A stretch of DNA of 64,000 nucleotides, taken from assembly GCA_030704615.1 (NCBI GenBank), contig CM060734.1, positions 56,686,042-56,750,041 on the forward strand. Direction: 5' to 3'. The DNA comes from Takakia lepidozioides. Lineage: Eukaryota; Streptophyta; Takakiopsida; Takakiales; Takakiaceae. The position numbers were made by a program, and so were the translations under genes. Positions 46,189 to 59,199 of the stretch are shown here, piece after piece. How positions within the stretch are numbered: the stretch's first letter is position 1; the number at the start of each line of letters is the position of its first letter. The notes below the pieces were generated by a model. That model searched no databases and had not been told where the DNA came from. It saw only the letters and a program-made list of their open reading frames with translations.

Positions 46189-46976
46189 TGACATTTGGGA
46201 TTGGCCCAAGTGTTAATCCAGGGGTCAAGGCAGATTTAGGCCCTGGAGTGGTTATCTTCATGGCAAGCATGGGAGACTCATCTTTCTCGAGTTGAGCCTC
46301 ACCGCGCCTAGCTATGGCGTCGTAGTGTGGATTCCCCATGGCGTGGGGTGCACTTGGCTCGACTTGTATTTGAGTGATGAGTTTATATATGCATGAGTTT
46401 ATGCTGTCAAGGACAAGAACATGACTGAACACAAACAAGATATCAAACTAGAGGTACAAGACTAGGCAAGAAGTCAAGGTCGGCGTGGCCGTATGCACGA
46501 TGAGTAAATAGAAATCAAGGCAATCTTTATAACAATGAACAAGGGTACAAGATATTGGAACACGACTTGAATACTAGAATGCTGGAAACTGGACTAGAGT
46601 ACCAGATACTGGAAACTGGGCTAGAGTATTGGGAACTGGATTGGAGTACTGGGAACTGAAAACAAGAGTATCTTGAACTGGTGTTGGCGAGACTGAAGAG
46701 TGTCCAGTCTCGCCTCCTATGGAGGTTGCTTGTTGGAGAAGTTTCCAAGATTAAACAAAGGTTTCTTGATAGAGAAGCTTCCTTAAACAAATGAGATATC
46801 TTGATGAAGAAGTTTCATTCAAAGGAAGCTTCCTGAGCAGTTTCCCAAGTTACTTTTGATAATTTGGTAAACTCCCGGTAACTTGGTAAATAATGGTAAC
46901 TTTCGGTATCATGGTAACTTGATAACTTCTTCTATTTACTCCTGGTAAGTTCCTCTAGGCTATGTCCAAGACATCA
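46189..46976 (-). repeat. Probable 3' LTR of the chromovirus
   Basis: It directly follows (minus strand) a polypurine tract and begins TGATGTCTTGGACATAG, the position and TG start expected of an LTR. A matching end ...ATGTCA lies near 46189, giving about 790 bp. No second LTR is in the window, so the outer end is a guess. Inside, at about 46565-46680, are degenerate repeats of roughly 20 bp of 'gaa/gagta..actggaaactg' type. Confidence 0.5.
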
Positions 46977-46989
46977 CCCCCTCCTCTAG
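46977..46989 (-). other. Polypurine tract of the chromovirus
   Basis: The minus strand reads ctagaggaggggg immediately before the presumed LTR start TGATGT. This is the standard site for plus-strand DNA priming in LTR retrotransposons. Confidence 0.65.
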
Positions 46990-47028
46990 CGCCGAATTCC
47001 TCGAGAAGCGGTAAAATCTTGGACTTAC

Positions 47029-47586
47029 TTAGAGTTGGAGAAAATCCAAAATCCGGCGAATGGTATTTGCCAAGTATTCGGCTCTTCGTTCTTGACTCAA
47101 ATGATTTATAGGTCCCTGCAACCATCGATAGTGTCCAGCACCTTGAACTTGGGACCTCGCAGTGATTTGAGCATTCTGATTTTCGAAGCTGCCTTCAAAC
47201 ATGATTTCGTTGCCTTCTAGGTCCGAAGCCTCAACCTCCATCAGAATTATCAGACTTCGAGTAGGCTCCATTTGCCGTTGTACGGGGTCCAGACGAGGAA
47301 GTACGCGTCGCATTGGTGGCCCATCGTCTCGAGAGCGTCGACGTGATGTTGAAGGTCGTGAGAGTCGAAACGGCTGATCTGGTAGTTGGGTAAGCGACAA
47401 CTCCAATGTATCTGGTTCATGTGACTCCATACTGCCAATACAAGATGCAAGAGTGCTGGAAGTGTAGCTATATATACTGATGTGTGGTGTTCCTCCCTCC
47501 TTAGCGTGTATCAGGTACATTGAATGTGGAGTCTTCACCTTGAAGCTAATTTGGCTGACATCATCGTTGTAACGTCTTATTGACAT
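47029..47586 (-). CDS. Extra 3' ORF of the chromovirus (185 aa, unknown function)
   Basis: Starts with ATG at 47586 and stays open for 185 codons, ending 40 bp before the polypurine tract, so it fills the space between pol and the 3' LTR on the same strand as pol. Its ATG overlaps, in another frame, the codons that would have ended an undamaged pol frame (...ACATGTCAATAA). The protein has a hydrophilic Arg/Ser-rich centre (SRPSTSRRRSRDDGPP) and an acidic segment (LIILMEVEASDLEGNEIMFE). I recognise no domain. It is intact although pol is broken. Confidence 0.5.
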   Translation of the reverse strand: MSIRRYNDDVSQISFKVKTPHSMYLIHAKEGGTPHISIYSYTSSTLASCIGSMESHEPDTLELSLTQLPDQPFRLSRPSTSRRRSRDDGPPMRRVLPRLDPVQRQMEPTRSLIILMEVEASDLEGNEIMFEGSFENQNAQITARSQVQGAGHYRWLQGPINHLSQERRAEYLANTIRRILDFLQL

Positions 47587-49140
47587 GTAGCTCCGGGCTT
47601 AGCTGGATATTGTTAATGAAACTCTTGGACTTTGTTAGAGGCATTAACGAGGTTGGATGAAGGTTCCCACGTTCGTTCGCTGATGTCGTAGTCTTTCCAA
47701 TGTACAAAATACTCAAGACGTTTATACTTGATGCGAGAGTCTAGGACTTCGTCGACTTTATACTCAATTTCTTGATTGACTTCGATTGGTGGAGGTGGTA
47801 CGAAAACTCTCCCTGGAATATTCGATGGATGATACAACTCCAACAATAAAACATGAAAGACTGGATGGATGCGCATACTTCGTGGGAGTTCAAGCCGAAA
47901 ACTGACCGGATTTATTTGTCGAATAATTTTGAATGGTCCTAGGCGTTGATAATCCAACTTCTTTGATGGTCGCGAGGTTTGTATGTCCCGTCGAAGAAAC
48001 CACACACAATCTCCGACCTTGAACTGGGGTTGGAGTTGACGACGTTGATTTGCATACTCCTTGTATTGTTTTTGAGTTTCTGCGAGGTGAAAAGTAAGCT
48101 CCTTGTGAATCGTAGCAAGATGAGTAGCAAGGTTTTCTGCAGCAGGGCTTCTAATAGTCTTCATGTGGAATGGGTTTGCTCGAGGATGATGACCATAATT
48201 GGAGAAAAATGGAGTTTGCTTGGTCAAAGAATGTACAGTGTTGTTGTAGGCTAACTCAGCCAATGACAGAAGGTCTGTCCAATTATCTTGGTGATAATTT
48301 ATCATACAACGAAGATACTGCTCCAAAATCTGGTTTACACGTTCGGTTTGACCATCAGTCTGTGGATGATTAGCTGTAGAGAGGTTGATCTTAGTATCCA
48401 ATATGTGAAATAATCCCCTCCAGAAATTTGATATGAACTGTGGTCCTTGATCAGGTATGATGTCCTTCGGGAGTCCATGAATGCGGTAGATATTATTGAG
48501 GAAGAGTCTTGTAGTTTCCTCGCCGGTAACCGTCTTATTTCATGGAATGAAATGTGTCATCTTCGTAAAACGATCTACAATAACAAGGATTGAATCGGTG
48601 GTCTTGGAAATTGGAAGGTCCGTAATAAAGTCCATAGACACGGACGACCATGGACCCTTAGGAATGGATAATGGTTGAAGAAGGCCGTAAGGTCGATGTC
48701 GTGGTCCCTTCGCTCTAACACACGTGTCGCAAGATTTTATAAATTCTCACGAGTTTCTACATCTGTGGCCACCAATAGTCCCTGGATATCAATTCCATAG
48801 TTTTGTTGAAACCGAAATGTCTTGCAGCCGGAAGATCATGACATGTTTGAAGAATTCGAAATCGTATAGGTCCTAGAGGTACATAAAGAAGTCCCTTGAA
48901 ATAAAGTAAGCCATCTTTGAATTCGAAGTCGTTTGTAACATGTGGGTTGTCTCGAGGTCGATTTAGTTGATTTCGTAGTGTCGTAGCAAATTGGTCGTTC
49001 TTCAGTGCTTCTTGAATCACCTTTATGATCTCTGCATTGTCATAGGTGGATATGGATAGCATATTCAAATGGAGATTTGCTGGTTTCAAGATGATGGATT
49101 TTTGTTGGTCACTTCCCAAACAAAAATTGGAATGTTATTA
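47574..49140 (-). pseudogene. Ty3/gypsy chromovirus pol fragment (integrase plus chromodomain)
   Basis: Reading from 49119 down there is a zinc-binding His/Cys integrase N-terminus (LPAARHFGFNKTMELISRDY, WWPQM, then CDTC). The integrase core follows with STANHPQTDGQTERVNQ and the AYN box. Next are the GPF/Y module (RLGPFKIIRQINPVSFRLEL, HPVFHVL) and a C-terminal chromodomain (EYFVHWKDYDISERTWEPSSNL), which marks the chromovirus clade. Lesions are an in-frame TAG at 48757-48759, a nearby small deletion changing frame (about 48740-48750), a TGA at 48540-48542, and a TAA at 47613-47615 just before a QYPAKPG-type end. Gag, protease, reverse transcriptase and most RNase H are missing, so the copy is 5'-truncated near 49.14 kb. 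Confidence 0.88.
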
Positions 49141-51340
49141 GTTGAGCATCGGTTTGGATCAAGACCCGCCCAACAAAAATCTCTGTGTTTCTTTGGCAAA
49201 AAACAAATATAGTGCTAAAGGTAGATGAGTGGCTTGAATTTCAAGATGCTATTCTATGCAGCTGTTGCACCTCGAGCATCATGGAGTCATTCGAACATTG
49301 TTCATTACACTGCCAAAACCCCCCCCCCCCCCCGATCAAGGGATCTCATGCGACAGCTCTTCAAAGATCATCAACAGCCGCCACCATCCACCGCTCTGCC
49401 TAAGTTTGAGCGTGAAATCAACTGGAGGCATGTCAAGCCTGCCAAGACTTCACAACTTCACTTTCGTTAATTAGTTCTCATTTGCTAGTCCTTAGTCATG
49501 TTCATGGGCTTTTATTGGGCCATGCCTTAAGGCAAAGACTTCGCATTCGTATAGAAAATACTTATAGTACAACTAGCTTAAAGCTAAATAGTTTGGATTT
49601 GAAATAGGTAGTCCATTTTAGACTTACGGAGGTTGTGCCATAATTTTATTTTATTTTATTTTTGGAAAAAGGGGATGAAACCCTTGAGAGCTTTATTACA
49701 GCAAAGAACGGACGGGAAAAAAAAACTCGTTACAAAAATAAGGAAGAAAGGGGATCGTCAAAGGGTCAAAGCACACTAATATGACCCAAAAAAAATGTCA
49801 CAAACTGTTTTCCAGCACATTTGGCGCAATCGATCCAAATTTAGGATATCGAGTTCAGTATGAAACCATAGACACATTATATCATTGGAAAGCCCTTGAA
49901 GTTCTTGTCATGCCCATATAAATTGTTTTGTGATTTGACAAGGTTAAGAGGTCCTAAATGAGTCTTGAATAGCACAAGGTTCAAATGTCCCAAAAATGTT
50001 GTAGTCCTTTAGGATTCATTTTCACACCCAGTGAAGGTCCTATCAGGGATTTTCATGTGCTTATGTAAGATATGGAAGAAAGCAAAAAAGATAGTAGATC
50101 TGCAAAACCGGGAAAATCCATTATCATAGGAATTTTCTACTACGCGATATGTATAACTTAGAGGCACCAAACTTTGGTACTACTAAACCTCAAAATTTGA
50201 ACATAGTTCTTTCCCCAAAAGTGTTTAGCTACTGAAAAGGAAGAAGACCATGTCCTTGAAATGGCTACAAGGTCCTCCAATTTTGAATTTGAGGCCAAAA
50301 CGAGTTCTTACAAATAGTGTGTCATTCATTATAAATTGTTTTAAAATTAAAAATATATCAAATAAACTCCTAAAAATTATACGAGCATCTGCAGCACTGA
50401 AGTAGGCATCAAACACACCAACCCGGCTTGGATGCGATGAGGGAAAAACAAATGGTGGTAAAATGGAAGTCAAGTTAGTATCGTAAACTCAAAATTAGTG
50501 GTGTATGAGCAAAATTGGAGGTGTACAAGAGTATTCGATGGATGGGGTCGAGGTGCCCACTATCATCTGTAAATTTCATCACGTTTTCATCGCAACATGT
50601 CATGTCCACCAGCCAGTAGTCAAAATTTAGTATTTTTCAGGAGTGTTAGTGGTACACATCAACATGCTGTCGCCCCAAAGGCTAAGGGCCAGTGTGAAGC
50701 AGAGGCCGCCAGAAGTCCAAACTAAAAAGCTAGATGAGCTTTGATCCTGTCAGCATTATCCTTCTTGTGACGCCAATTGATGTCGCACTCCTCACCCTTA
50801 GGCTGAGGGCTGCCATTCCCAGGGAAGATAATTTTATAAGAGACGCCTTAACATAACTGCCCATTCTAACGTACCATACACCATCAAAACAAAGCTGATT
50901 TTGGGGAATCATGTAGATGACCAACATTTGAATTCATTGAAGATCACCAACCATATATTTACTCAATGCGGTTCACATGCCTCCATACACTCTACTAACC
51001 TCTACATGCATTGAAGCTGATATCTGAGTCCTAGGGAAGACAATCTCATGTAGGTCTCAAACCTAATCTTGCCTAGTGGACCTACTCGGAGATGGCGGAT
51101 ATTGGGCATCTATCTAAGAGTTTATGCAAAGGTAGCATACCAGCCATATATGGGATCTATCGTAGTGGTACCCATTGATCAAGTTTCTTGACCCTCGAGA
51201 TGATAACCTTGTTGATAGCCAGTTTGACCATCCATAACTGGCCAACGGTAGTATGAACCATCATATCATAGAAAATTATGATAATTTTATAAAGTTATTT
51301 AATAACTTTGTTGAAGGCAAAGAATGGTGCATTAGTGAGG
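49141..51340. other. AT-rich intergenic DNA with a C-run and SINE-like fragment
   Basis: A run of about 15 C lies at 49319-49333. A short SINE-like fragment lies at about 49655-49740 ('ggaaaaaggggatgaaaccctt'-type). The remainder is AT-rich with no coding signal. The end nearest 51.3 kb is probably 3' UTR of the F-box gene. Confidence 0.45.
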
Positions 51341-54300
51341 CTACAAATTATGAGATGCAACTTGTTTGTTTACATGGGCAACTGTGGCAGCCAAGAGAGG
51401 GCCGGCAAGAGCAGCTCTAGAAAGAATTTCTAACTCAAGCCCAGTTAAGGGTGTAGCTGTATGCGTGGCAATACACATTGAAACATCAGAGAGGCAGTAT
51501 CCGTGGGCGATTACTTGTTCCGCCCTCCAAAAGGAGATGTCAAAAAATAGAGCTTCTCGCTCAATATCTCTTTGTCGCTTTCGAACACCTTCTCTTAGCC
51601 GTTCACGACGAGCTTCTCTTTCTTGTTCTGTTTCCACTTGACTTTGTGTTTCTCTTCGCATCTCTCTAACTCTTCGTCCTACACGTTCTCGCCATGTCTC
51701 TCTCCACGGAGTCTCCCCGTCTGCCATTCGATCTTCAAGGCCAAGTACCCTACAACAGCCACATGCACATTCAGTGTATCCTTAAACTATTAGAAAGTAG
51801 AGAGGATGTCTATATTCGAAAACAAATCAGAATCAAATGAGATGTCTATGCAATCTTACCCGAGTTCGGCTCGGGTCATTCGTTCTCTCTCTGTTTGCAT
51901 GTCACCCGCACTCCTAAGTTGTTCACCATTTTTGTCCTTTCTATGCATCCAACCCAAGTAGTGTCCATTCTCTCTTATGCGTCTTTTACCCCTACCTCTA
52001 TGCCGCTCAATTAGACCATCATCTTTGTATTGCTTGTTTGAGCTACTCTCTCCATGATGTGATGACATAGTAGGCCGCCAAAATCCATCTATATCTCCAA
52101 TACCCCCAATATCTTGTTTACAACGAACGTTTGCATTAATTGTATGTGAGGTATGCATAATTTTTCGCAACTCCAGATCTCCAGTTTTGAATTGGTTGGG
52201 GAATGTAGTTAATGGGTTTTGAGGATTTGAGGTCTCACCTTGTATCTGTTTCAAACATTTCCTATTTAAATGCATTAGAATTTGTGAGAGAGAGATGATG
52301 CCAACCGGAGTTAGCGCAAAAAAGATCATTTTTCCATTTGCTAGTACTGCCCATTTTCAAGGGTGGCTCTAGCAATAATTTAATATTGTGATAGAAAATC
52401 ATAAAAACTTATGGCGAGTAGGTCTTAATGACAATGTTTATACATTTGTCAATGTTTTCAAAATAACATATTTCAAATTTTGCTTCAATTGAGTAAGTTT
52501 CGGCATGTATACCAAAAATTTATGAAAGTTTATAAGTTACAAATTCGATAATATATGTTTATGTACTTGTTTTGGAATTACCTGTTTAACCATGGGACCT
52601 TCAGAGGTACTATTAGATGTATTTCCTCCAAAATTCAAGCCGGATACCTCCATAAGATTATTATTTGCTCGAAATTCCACATTTAAAGCTTTAGAAAAAT
52701 CTGAGTTTTCTTCTTTACTTGAACAAAAAGCTTCATTGGCACTCACTATAAAGTCTCCACCCCCTACAATGTCATCTTTCTTTCCATTTTTTTCGACTTT
52801 GGGTCCATTCAATTCGGTCTTCTTAATAACATTTTCATCTTTTGTTGAACGTTGACTTTCACCTCTATTGCGAGAGCTTCCAATTCTAAGGGCACGATCA
52901 CCTTCCCTTCGTTTCAAAGCATCCGCACGTAAACCTCGCTTAAAAGAATATTTGCCAGCCAATCCCATCTTCCCCTCCTTAGCCATGGATATGTCCCCAA
53001 ATTTCCAACTCCTCCGATGACCTAAAGGCTTAATATTAGAGCTAGAGCTTTCAAATCTATTTTGTTTTCTTTTCCCTTTTGCACTAGAATTTGTTGATGT
53101 TGTCTTTCCATTGGCCTTTAGATTTCTAACAAGTGTTGAAGAAATCTGTTTGCTTTCTTGCCTTGTTTTTTCAGCTGCTAATCGTTCCTTCTCAATATTC
53201 TCTATTTCTTCACGCTCTTCTTCTTCTTTCAAACTATCTAATGAATCAAAGCTTCGGGATCGTCCAAGTTCTCTAATGGTCCTCCATGTTGAAACATCAT
53301 TTTCTATTTCCAAAGAACCAACCTACAAACATTTTTTTTATGAATCATTACATAGATATATAGTAATAATAATTTGTAGGATATTACATTCATGTATACA
53401 TAATGATATGTGGTGTATATTAAAGTATACGTTATGCAATATTACATAAATTGATAAAAATAAATAAACGCAATGCTCAATAAATATCAGCTTCAACAAT
53501 ACTATAGGCTAACCTGTAGATTTTTGTTGATGTCCTCTTTATTAGATAATGAAATCGTTGACATACAAATATCGTCATCTCCTAACTTATTTGATTCAAT
53601 AGCAAAGTTATTGGCTTTTGTATCTGATGACAATGAATTTTCCATCAAAGAGCCCGCAATACCTGTCATATATATTCAAGATTTATGCATGAAAATAGAA
53701 ATGTTGATTTGTCCAACCCAAAATTAATGGCGTACATGCATCAACATTGTCAAAATTGACAAAGTTTGAACAACTTGTTTGATTACTATGTTCACCTTGA
53801 AAATGATTGGTTGATATTGTTTCAAATACTCCCAATGTTTGTGAGGGTTGACCTTTGGTTCCAAAGTCAAAATTTCCCCCTTGTTGAAGTTGTTTACTTT
53901 CCCTCATTTTCTCTTGTCCATGATCCACAAAACTTTGGCTTTTGTTAACTGACCATCCTTGGAAAGTAGGTATATCATCTGAAATTTGATCTCCAATATT
54001 ATTTCCATAGTTTTGTCCTCTTTGCATAGTTGGTCTTTGTGTGATAATACCTATGTCAAAATTGGAGTTAAAAGGTACACAAGCCCAACAAATATCATCT
54101 TTATCATTAACCCTAAGTGTTTTACAGTTCTCACAATTTGGAATGATTTGATCAATACAAGGACTAGATATAATACTAAACACCGTTGAAGATTTTTGTT
54201 GTAAAATATCAAATTCATTTTCATTGGTGTTGCGTACATATGACAAAAAGGTAATATTCAATGAGCTTAAAATTTGGGTATTATCACCTTCATTTACTTC

Positions 54301-56317
54301 AACATTTCTTGAAGAACCTTCTCCCATGTCCCATTGGGTGCTTAAATATGTTGGCCATATATTTGAGTCACTATTAGGTAATGACATTGATACTTCTTGG
54401 TTTGATCCACATGAATTATCCACACCTTCTGCTATTATTATGTCTTCTTTCAAATATTTTCCTTTATAATCTTTTGCAATTACATTATCATTCCAATTTT
54501 TGTTTTGAAAAAACTTGGATATCGTCCCATCTTGGTCTTCATATATTTGATTATCTGTTTCAACCTCATGATAAATGCCCTTCCCTTTTTGGTTGGTAGT
54601 ACATTTTTCTTTGTCTATTTCCACGTATCTTTCTTGCAAATAACTTCTTTCCACAAGATCAATTTTTTTCCCAATATTGAACGGCCTGAAATCATTGACT
54701 TGATCACAAACTGTAGTTGTATCATTTGACAAGTTTGTTTCAACAATTTTATTTGGTTCTTGCTCAACACAAGTCGAACGCTCAAGTTTTTGTTGTCCAT
54801 AATTGTAAAAAGTTGACCTACTCTCTTTATCTCCAAAGTTGTTTTTCCCTTGACCAAATCGAACATCAAGATTTTCGAACAAATCTCTTCCAATTGTGCA
54901 GTTTTCTTCACAACCTCTTCCATTTTGCTTTATCAAACCTACATTTTCTTTCAATTCTTGAAGTCGTATCTCTTGAATTTGTTGTTCCCTCATGTGAATA
55001 GTCACACTCTCTACCATATCTACAAGTAAAAATCTTTTCAACTTTTTAAAACTATTGATGAACTCTGGTATCGAGTCACGAAACTCATCTAACCCTTGTA
55101 CAATAGCAAAGACGATTACCGGGACCATCCTCTTGAGTACGTCGTTGCTAGGAGCAATAACTTGTCGAAGGTTAAAATCTGGCAAACCTTGACTATCATG
55201 CCCAAAATGTGATATGTCATCGTGCAATAACGTTTGTTCTTCTAGCACTCTTCTACCTATATTATTTGATGTATTTACATCATTTTGATGGTTTGTGGTA
55301 GCACCATAAATCGACAACCTATTGTCATTCCCTCCCCCAAGCATGGAAGGAACTAATATATTTGACTGATTTACATTTCTACTTGATCCAAACTCTTGTA
55401 GGAGAGAATTTGAAACCGTTTCCGATGTATCGGTGGCCCTCAATGTGAACACACATGTGCCGTTTTCTGCTTGTACATTGAAGTCCAGATTTGAAGTTTG
55501 TATTGTATTTTCTAATCTTCTTGTAAGTGGCTGATCTTGAGTCAACCTACACTTACAAAAAATGGATTATCAACGTCCCATAAATGAAACTATCATGCAT
55601 GTCATAATTATATCAATCCAATTACATGAGATCAGTTAGTAATATTAAGTGATTACATGAAAATTTTTATTCACACTTAAAAACTGATACAATAAAATAT
55701 TGATGTGTATAATCAAATGAAAAATATGACAAAATTTGCAAACACCTTTCATCACCAATTAAATTGCGACCATTTACATTGTTGATGTCAAGTACAGTCG
55801 ATTCAGTTGGAAGTCTAGATTGTTCTACCAACATTTCATTATTGCACAATAGTGTCATATCTTCATTTTGTCGAGATTGTATCACGTCCGCCTGTATATC
55901 ATGCTTATTGGGTTCTCTAGAAAAACGTGAGGCCCCGAGTGCACAATCAAACTCTGAAAAGTCTCCTGATTTTGCAGCCATAAATACAAATTTTTCCACC
56001 GCAGCCCCAATTTCAGCATACCGCATACATCGAGCCCATGAAGGTGGCTCATCTTTTGGTTGGCCAACTCGAACAATGAGAGACTCCAGGGCATGAAACT
56101 CCTTTATCATAACGTAAATCGCTCTAAGTTTTTGATCATACGAAGAAAAATGACCTGGACAAATTATGGATAAAGATGATACACGCATTGCTTGCTCTCT
56201 AAATGTTTTGGAAACTGACATACACCGAACTAGTGATTTACAATCTGAAACAGCTGCAAAAATAAGTTGAAATACTTCATCTGGAAGTTTGTCAAATGGA
56301 TCTATTATCTCTTCCAT
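51341..56317 (-). CDS. Very large F-box protein (1355 aa) with disordered middle and CxxC pairs
   Basis: Six exons: 56317-55746, 55546-53736, 53662-53514, 53322-52582, 52245-51860 and 51749-51341. Every border is GT/AG and all phases close (4068 bp, 1355 aa). Residues about 7-55 form an F-box (DPFDKLPDEVFQLIFAAVSD, then KSLVRCMSVSKTF), so the protein probably recruits substrates to an SCF ubiquitin ligase through SKP1. Residues about 60-150 (AIYVMIKEFHALESLIVRVG, FDCALGAS) recall the plant F-box group of At5g46170/At4g18380, which is only about 400 aa. A long Asn/Asp/Gln/Ser-rich region follows, with a CENC...CWAC pair (about residues 660-685) that could bind zinc. Then come a Lys/Arg-rich part and an Arg/Glu-rich helix. 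The end is hydrophobic (LSDVSMCIATHTATPLTGLE, then AALAGPLLAATVAHVNKQ). Function is otherwise unknown. Confidence 0.8.
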
Positions 56318-58231
56318 TTCTATGTGAATTCAAATTAAAGACAAAGATACTAGTTTGTTAGTTGAAACAAATAAAATAATTATGAATTAAAAAAAATATT
56401 TGTCGTACAACAATGATAATTGTTATGCATAATTCATGTAAAAAAGAAAAACCAATAGAATATATGGCTCTGATCCGTATTGTGGTGTGTGATTGGGAAC
56501 CCCATATCTCTTTGATTCACTCCAACAAGAAAGAAGATGAGCATTCAAAACCACATTATAGACAAAACCTCCACGACCTAGTGGTCATTGGTTTGTCTTA
56601 GTTGTCTAATAAATTATGTCATAAAGCTAATGTACTCTTAGGATAGATCTCTCTCCCTTGATGAAAGGACATGCACACACCCTTTCTCTTAGAACACACA
56701 AGACACATTACTTTTAGAGTGTCTATATTTGGATGGATGATAGACACATATTGAAACTTGGATGTGTATAAGAACACAACTCATGGACTCTTCGTATACT
56801 TGGCAACTAATCATTGGCTTATCCAACAGTTCTATCAAAACTGTGTTGTAACAAAGTGGTTTTGTTTATGATACAGGACAATAGTTGTTGTGCCAAACTT
56901 ATCAAGCCTATAATTGTGATATAATATTACGGTGAGCAAAGGCTAGATCTCATGAAATATTTGTTAAAATTCACAAGTGGGTGAATGTTGCACTTTGATG
57001 GGCAGATGAACTTGATATTCATGATTCATCACCCATGCTTTTTAGCAAACGACTCCATGGACACAATGGGCTTCACCAAATTCAAGAGAAAAGAAATGGT
57101 GTATGGAATATATTCAACATGTTCCAAAACAAAAACCCAATATGATTTTGGCAGTAGAGTGATTATAAATTCAACTGTTGTTGCTTGATTTGTCTCGATC
57201 ACCGGAAGGACCCAAAACCAAACATGTATATTAATTTCTATTGGGCCAAGAAGCTTTTTTGGCGAACAAGCCAAAAAACTGAATGTCGAGCTCTATCTGG
57301 TAGAAAACCAACATTCATGGAAACTGACCACATGGAAAGTGAGCTAACTTGCCCCCTACCACCTCAAAATCTCTTAGAAAAATCCACTGTATAAGTACTT
57401 GGGAGATTATAATGTTTTGATGGAGGGGTAAAAACTCTGAAAATTCCTAAAAATGCGAAGATGTTTTTTGGGAGTATTACATTAGGCTTCATCAGATAAC
57501 CAACCTTCCCACCAATTTCAAAAAAATAAAATAAAATAAAACTCTTGTGTGCCAAGAGCAAGTCAAGGATGGGCAGCCCTAAAATTCACTTATAAGGCAT
57601 TTTGAGGAGTGAGATCTTCTCTGCCCTCTAAATAAGACGTGGTTAAAAATGATCCGAAATTCCTCATTCTCAAAATGGTGATGGACTTTTGCAACCTGCA
57701 CCAATTTGCAATACAGCAGATGCATGCCTGTCAAGATCTTGTGAAAATTAAAGAAGTAGGTACATGGAAGTTCCCTTCTAATCCACCAAAGTGGGTCCTA
57801 AGCTGATTCAGATCAAGTTTTCATACAATCAACGTTTTAGTTTGCCCAAAGATCCTATCTCTGCACACTTCTATAATTCTCTCTGCTTCAAGCATCAATG
57901 CGGGGCCTAAATACATAGAAGGGTCGCCCGGCCCCAAAATATACTTATTGAGAGGAAGCACACCGAGCCTTCTAACTGAAAACTGCCTGCCTGCCCTCAT
58001 TGACTTTGACATCGCCTTCTTCCTCCTTGCTTTCTCTAGCCATCATGTGCAACGAGAGAGATATCGAAAGAGAGAGAAACAGACCCGACGGTTATGGTTG
58101 GCGCTACCCCAGATACAGTTTGGGGCCAATATTTGCGGTAGAAACTCTCAGGTTTTTTTTTCACATGGTGGTTGTCTCATGTGAGATTCATAAACGAACC
58201 ATGGTCATGGTCACTACTCTTTTGTAGCGTG
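56318..58231. other. Intergenic DNA, nothing recognised
   Basis: AT-rich upstream region of the F-box gene. Around 57000-57400 several short frames give vaguely retroelement-like text, but none matches a domain I know. Confidence 0.4.
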
Positions 58232-58460
58232 GCAGTTATAGTCATTCTATTTTGCCTCTCCCCTGTCTTTTAGGTGAGGCTTTCACCTATTTCTGCCTGG
58301 GAAGATGTGAGGCCCAAGAAAAAAGATTGTGGTGAGATGTGAGCACGTCCACAAGCCTCTGTCTTTTAGCATTTCAAAGAGGATGTAGAAGCTAGCTTGA
58401 CTGGTATCAAAGGTTTCATCAATTTTCATAATATATTTGAAGGTGTCCCTTCTGGAGTTT
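58232..58460 (+). repeat. Dispersed repeat pair, copy 1
   Basis: About 220 bp containing 'ggctttcacctatttctgcc', 'tgggaagatgtgaggcc' and 'gattgtggtgagatgtgagc'. It recurs in the same orientation at 59605-59815, nearly identical in the core and more diverged at the edges. Confidence 0.85.
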
Positions 58461-59199
58461 CCTTTGGAACAGATGCAACTAGAAGGGATGTTATAAATTT
58501 CATCTTTGCGAGTGTGTGAAGCTGTGAGAGCCTAGTAGTATCAAACCTAATTTGTCATAGTGGTCTTATTCAGAAAATTGAGTGATGTTTGTTATTGCAG
58601 GGATACATGATATGGGTGATGATGAGTTTTGACAAACTGAACATGGGTGCACGCACGTTAATGGTAAGAACAATTGTACATCAACTGCAATTTTTCTGAT
58701 CCTTCACAGCTTGCAAGCTTCATTGGAAATAGTGAGCCAACAATTTAATCTAAGAAGAGGATGTAGGGTGCAGGAGGATAAAACTTGGTCTGCGTGGAGA
58801 GAATTTTGAAGCTTATGAGCACGCAATGAAGTTGCTATTTTCTTTTATGAAATCTGGAAAGCCAGATCATAAAGTACAGAGATCAAAACAGTTTAATGTC
58901 ATTTGATGACTTTTGTATTGAATTTTGAAGAAAATGCACAACGGTGCTGTGTAAGATACTGGGCCGTTGACCTCAGGGTACGGTATTCAAACCCCTCTCA
59001 TTTGTCTCTTTGCCTTCGGGCTGGGGTTCTGCTCCTAAAACAAAAATCTTTGTATTTGTTATGGAACTTGTTTATTTATTATCTATGAAACAATTTTTCA
59101 TTTCGAGAGTCTTAACATGTCCATGAAGGCATGTTTTACATCCAGGAAGACATGCTTTACGTTGGACAGCTCTAAAATTATCATCCCTGAAGGCTCTAA
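58461..59199. other. Intergenic DNA, nothing firm
   Basis: A B-box-like 'ggtattcaaacccctc' near 58981 suggests a decayed tRNA-like SINE head on the plus strand (about 58945-59040), but the A box is unclear. Otherwise nothing is recognised. Confidence 0.3.

Noticed and set aside
46565-46680. Minisatellite independent of the retroelement
   Set aside because: It lies inside the presumed LTR and is more simply an internal feature of that LTR.
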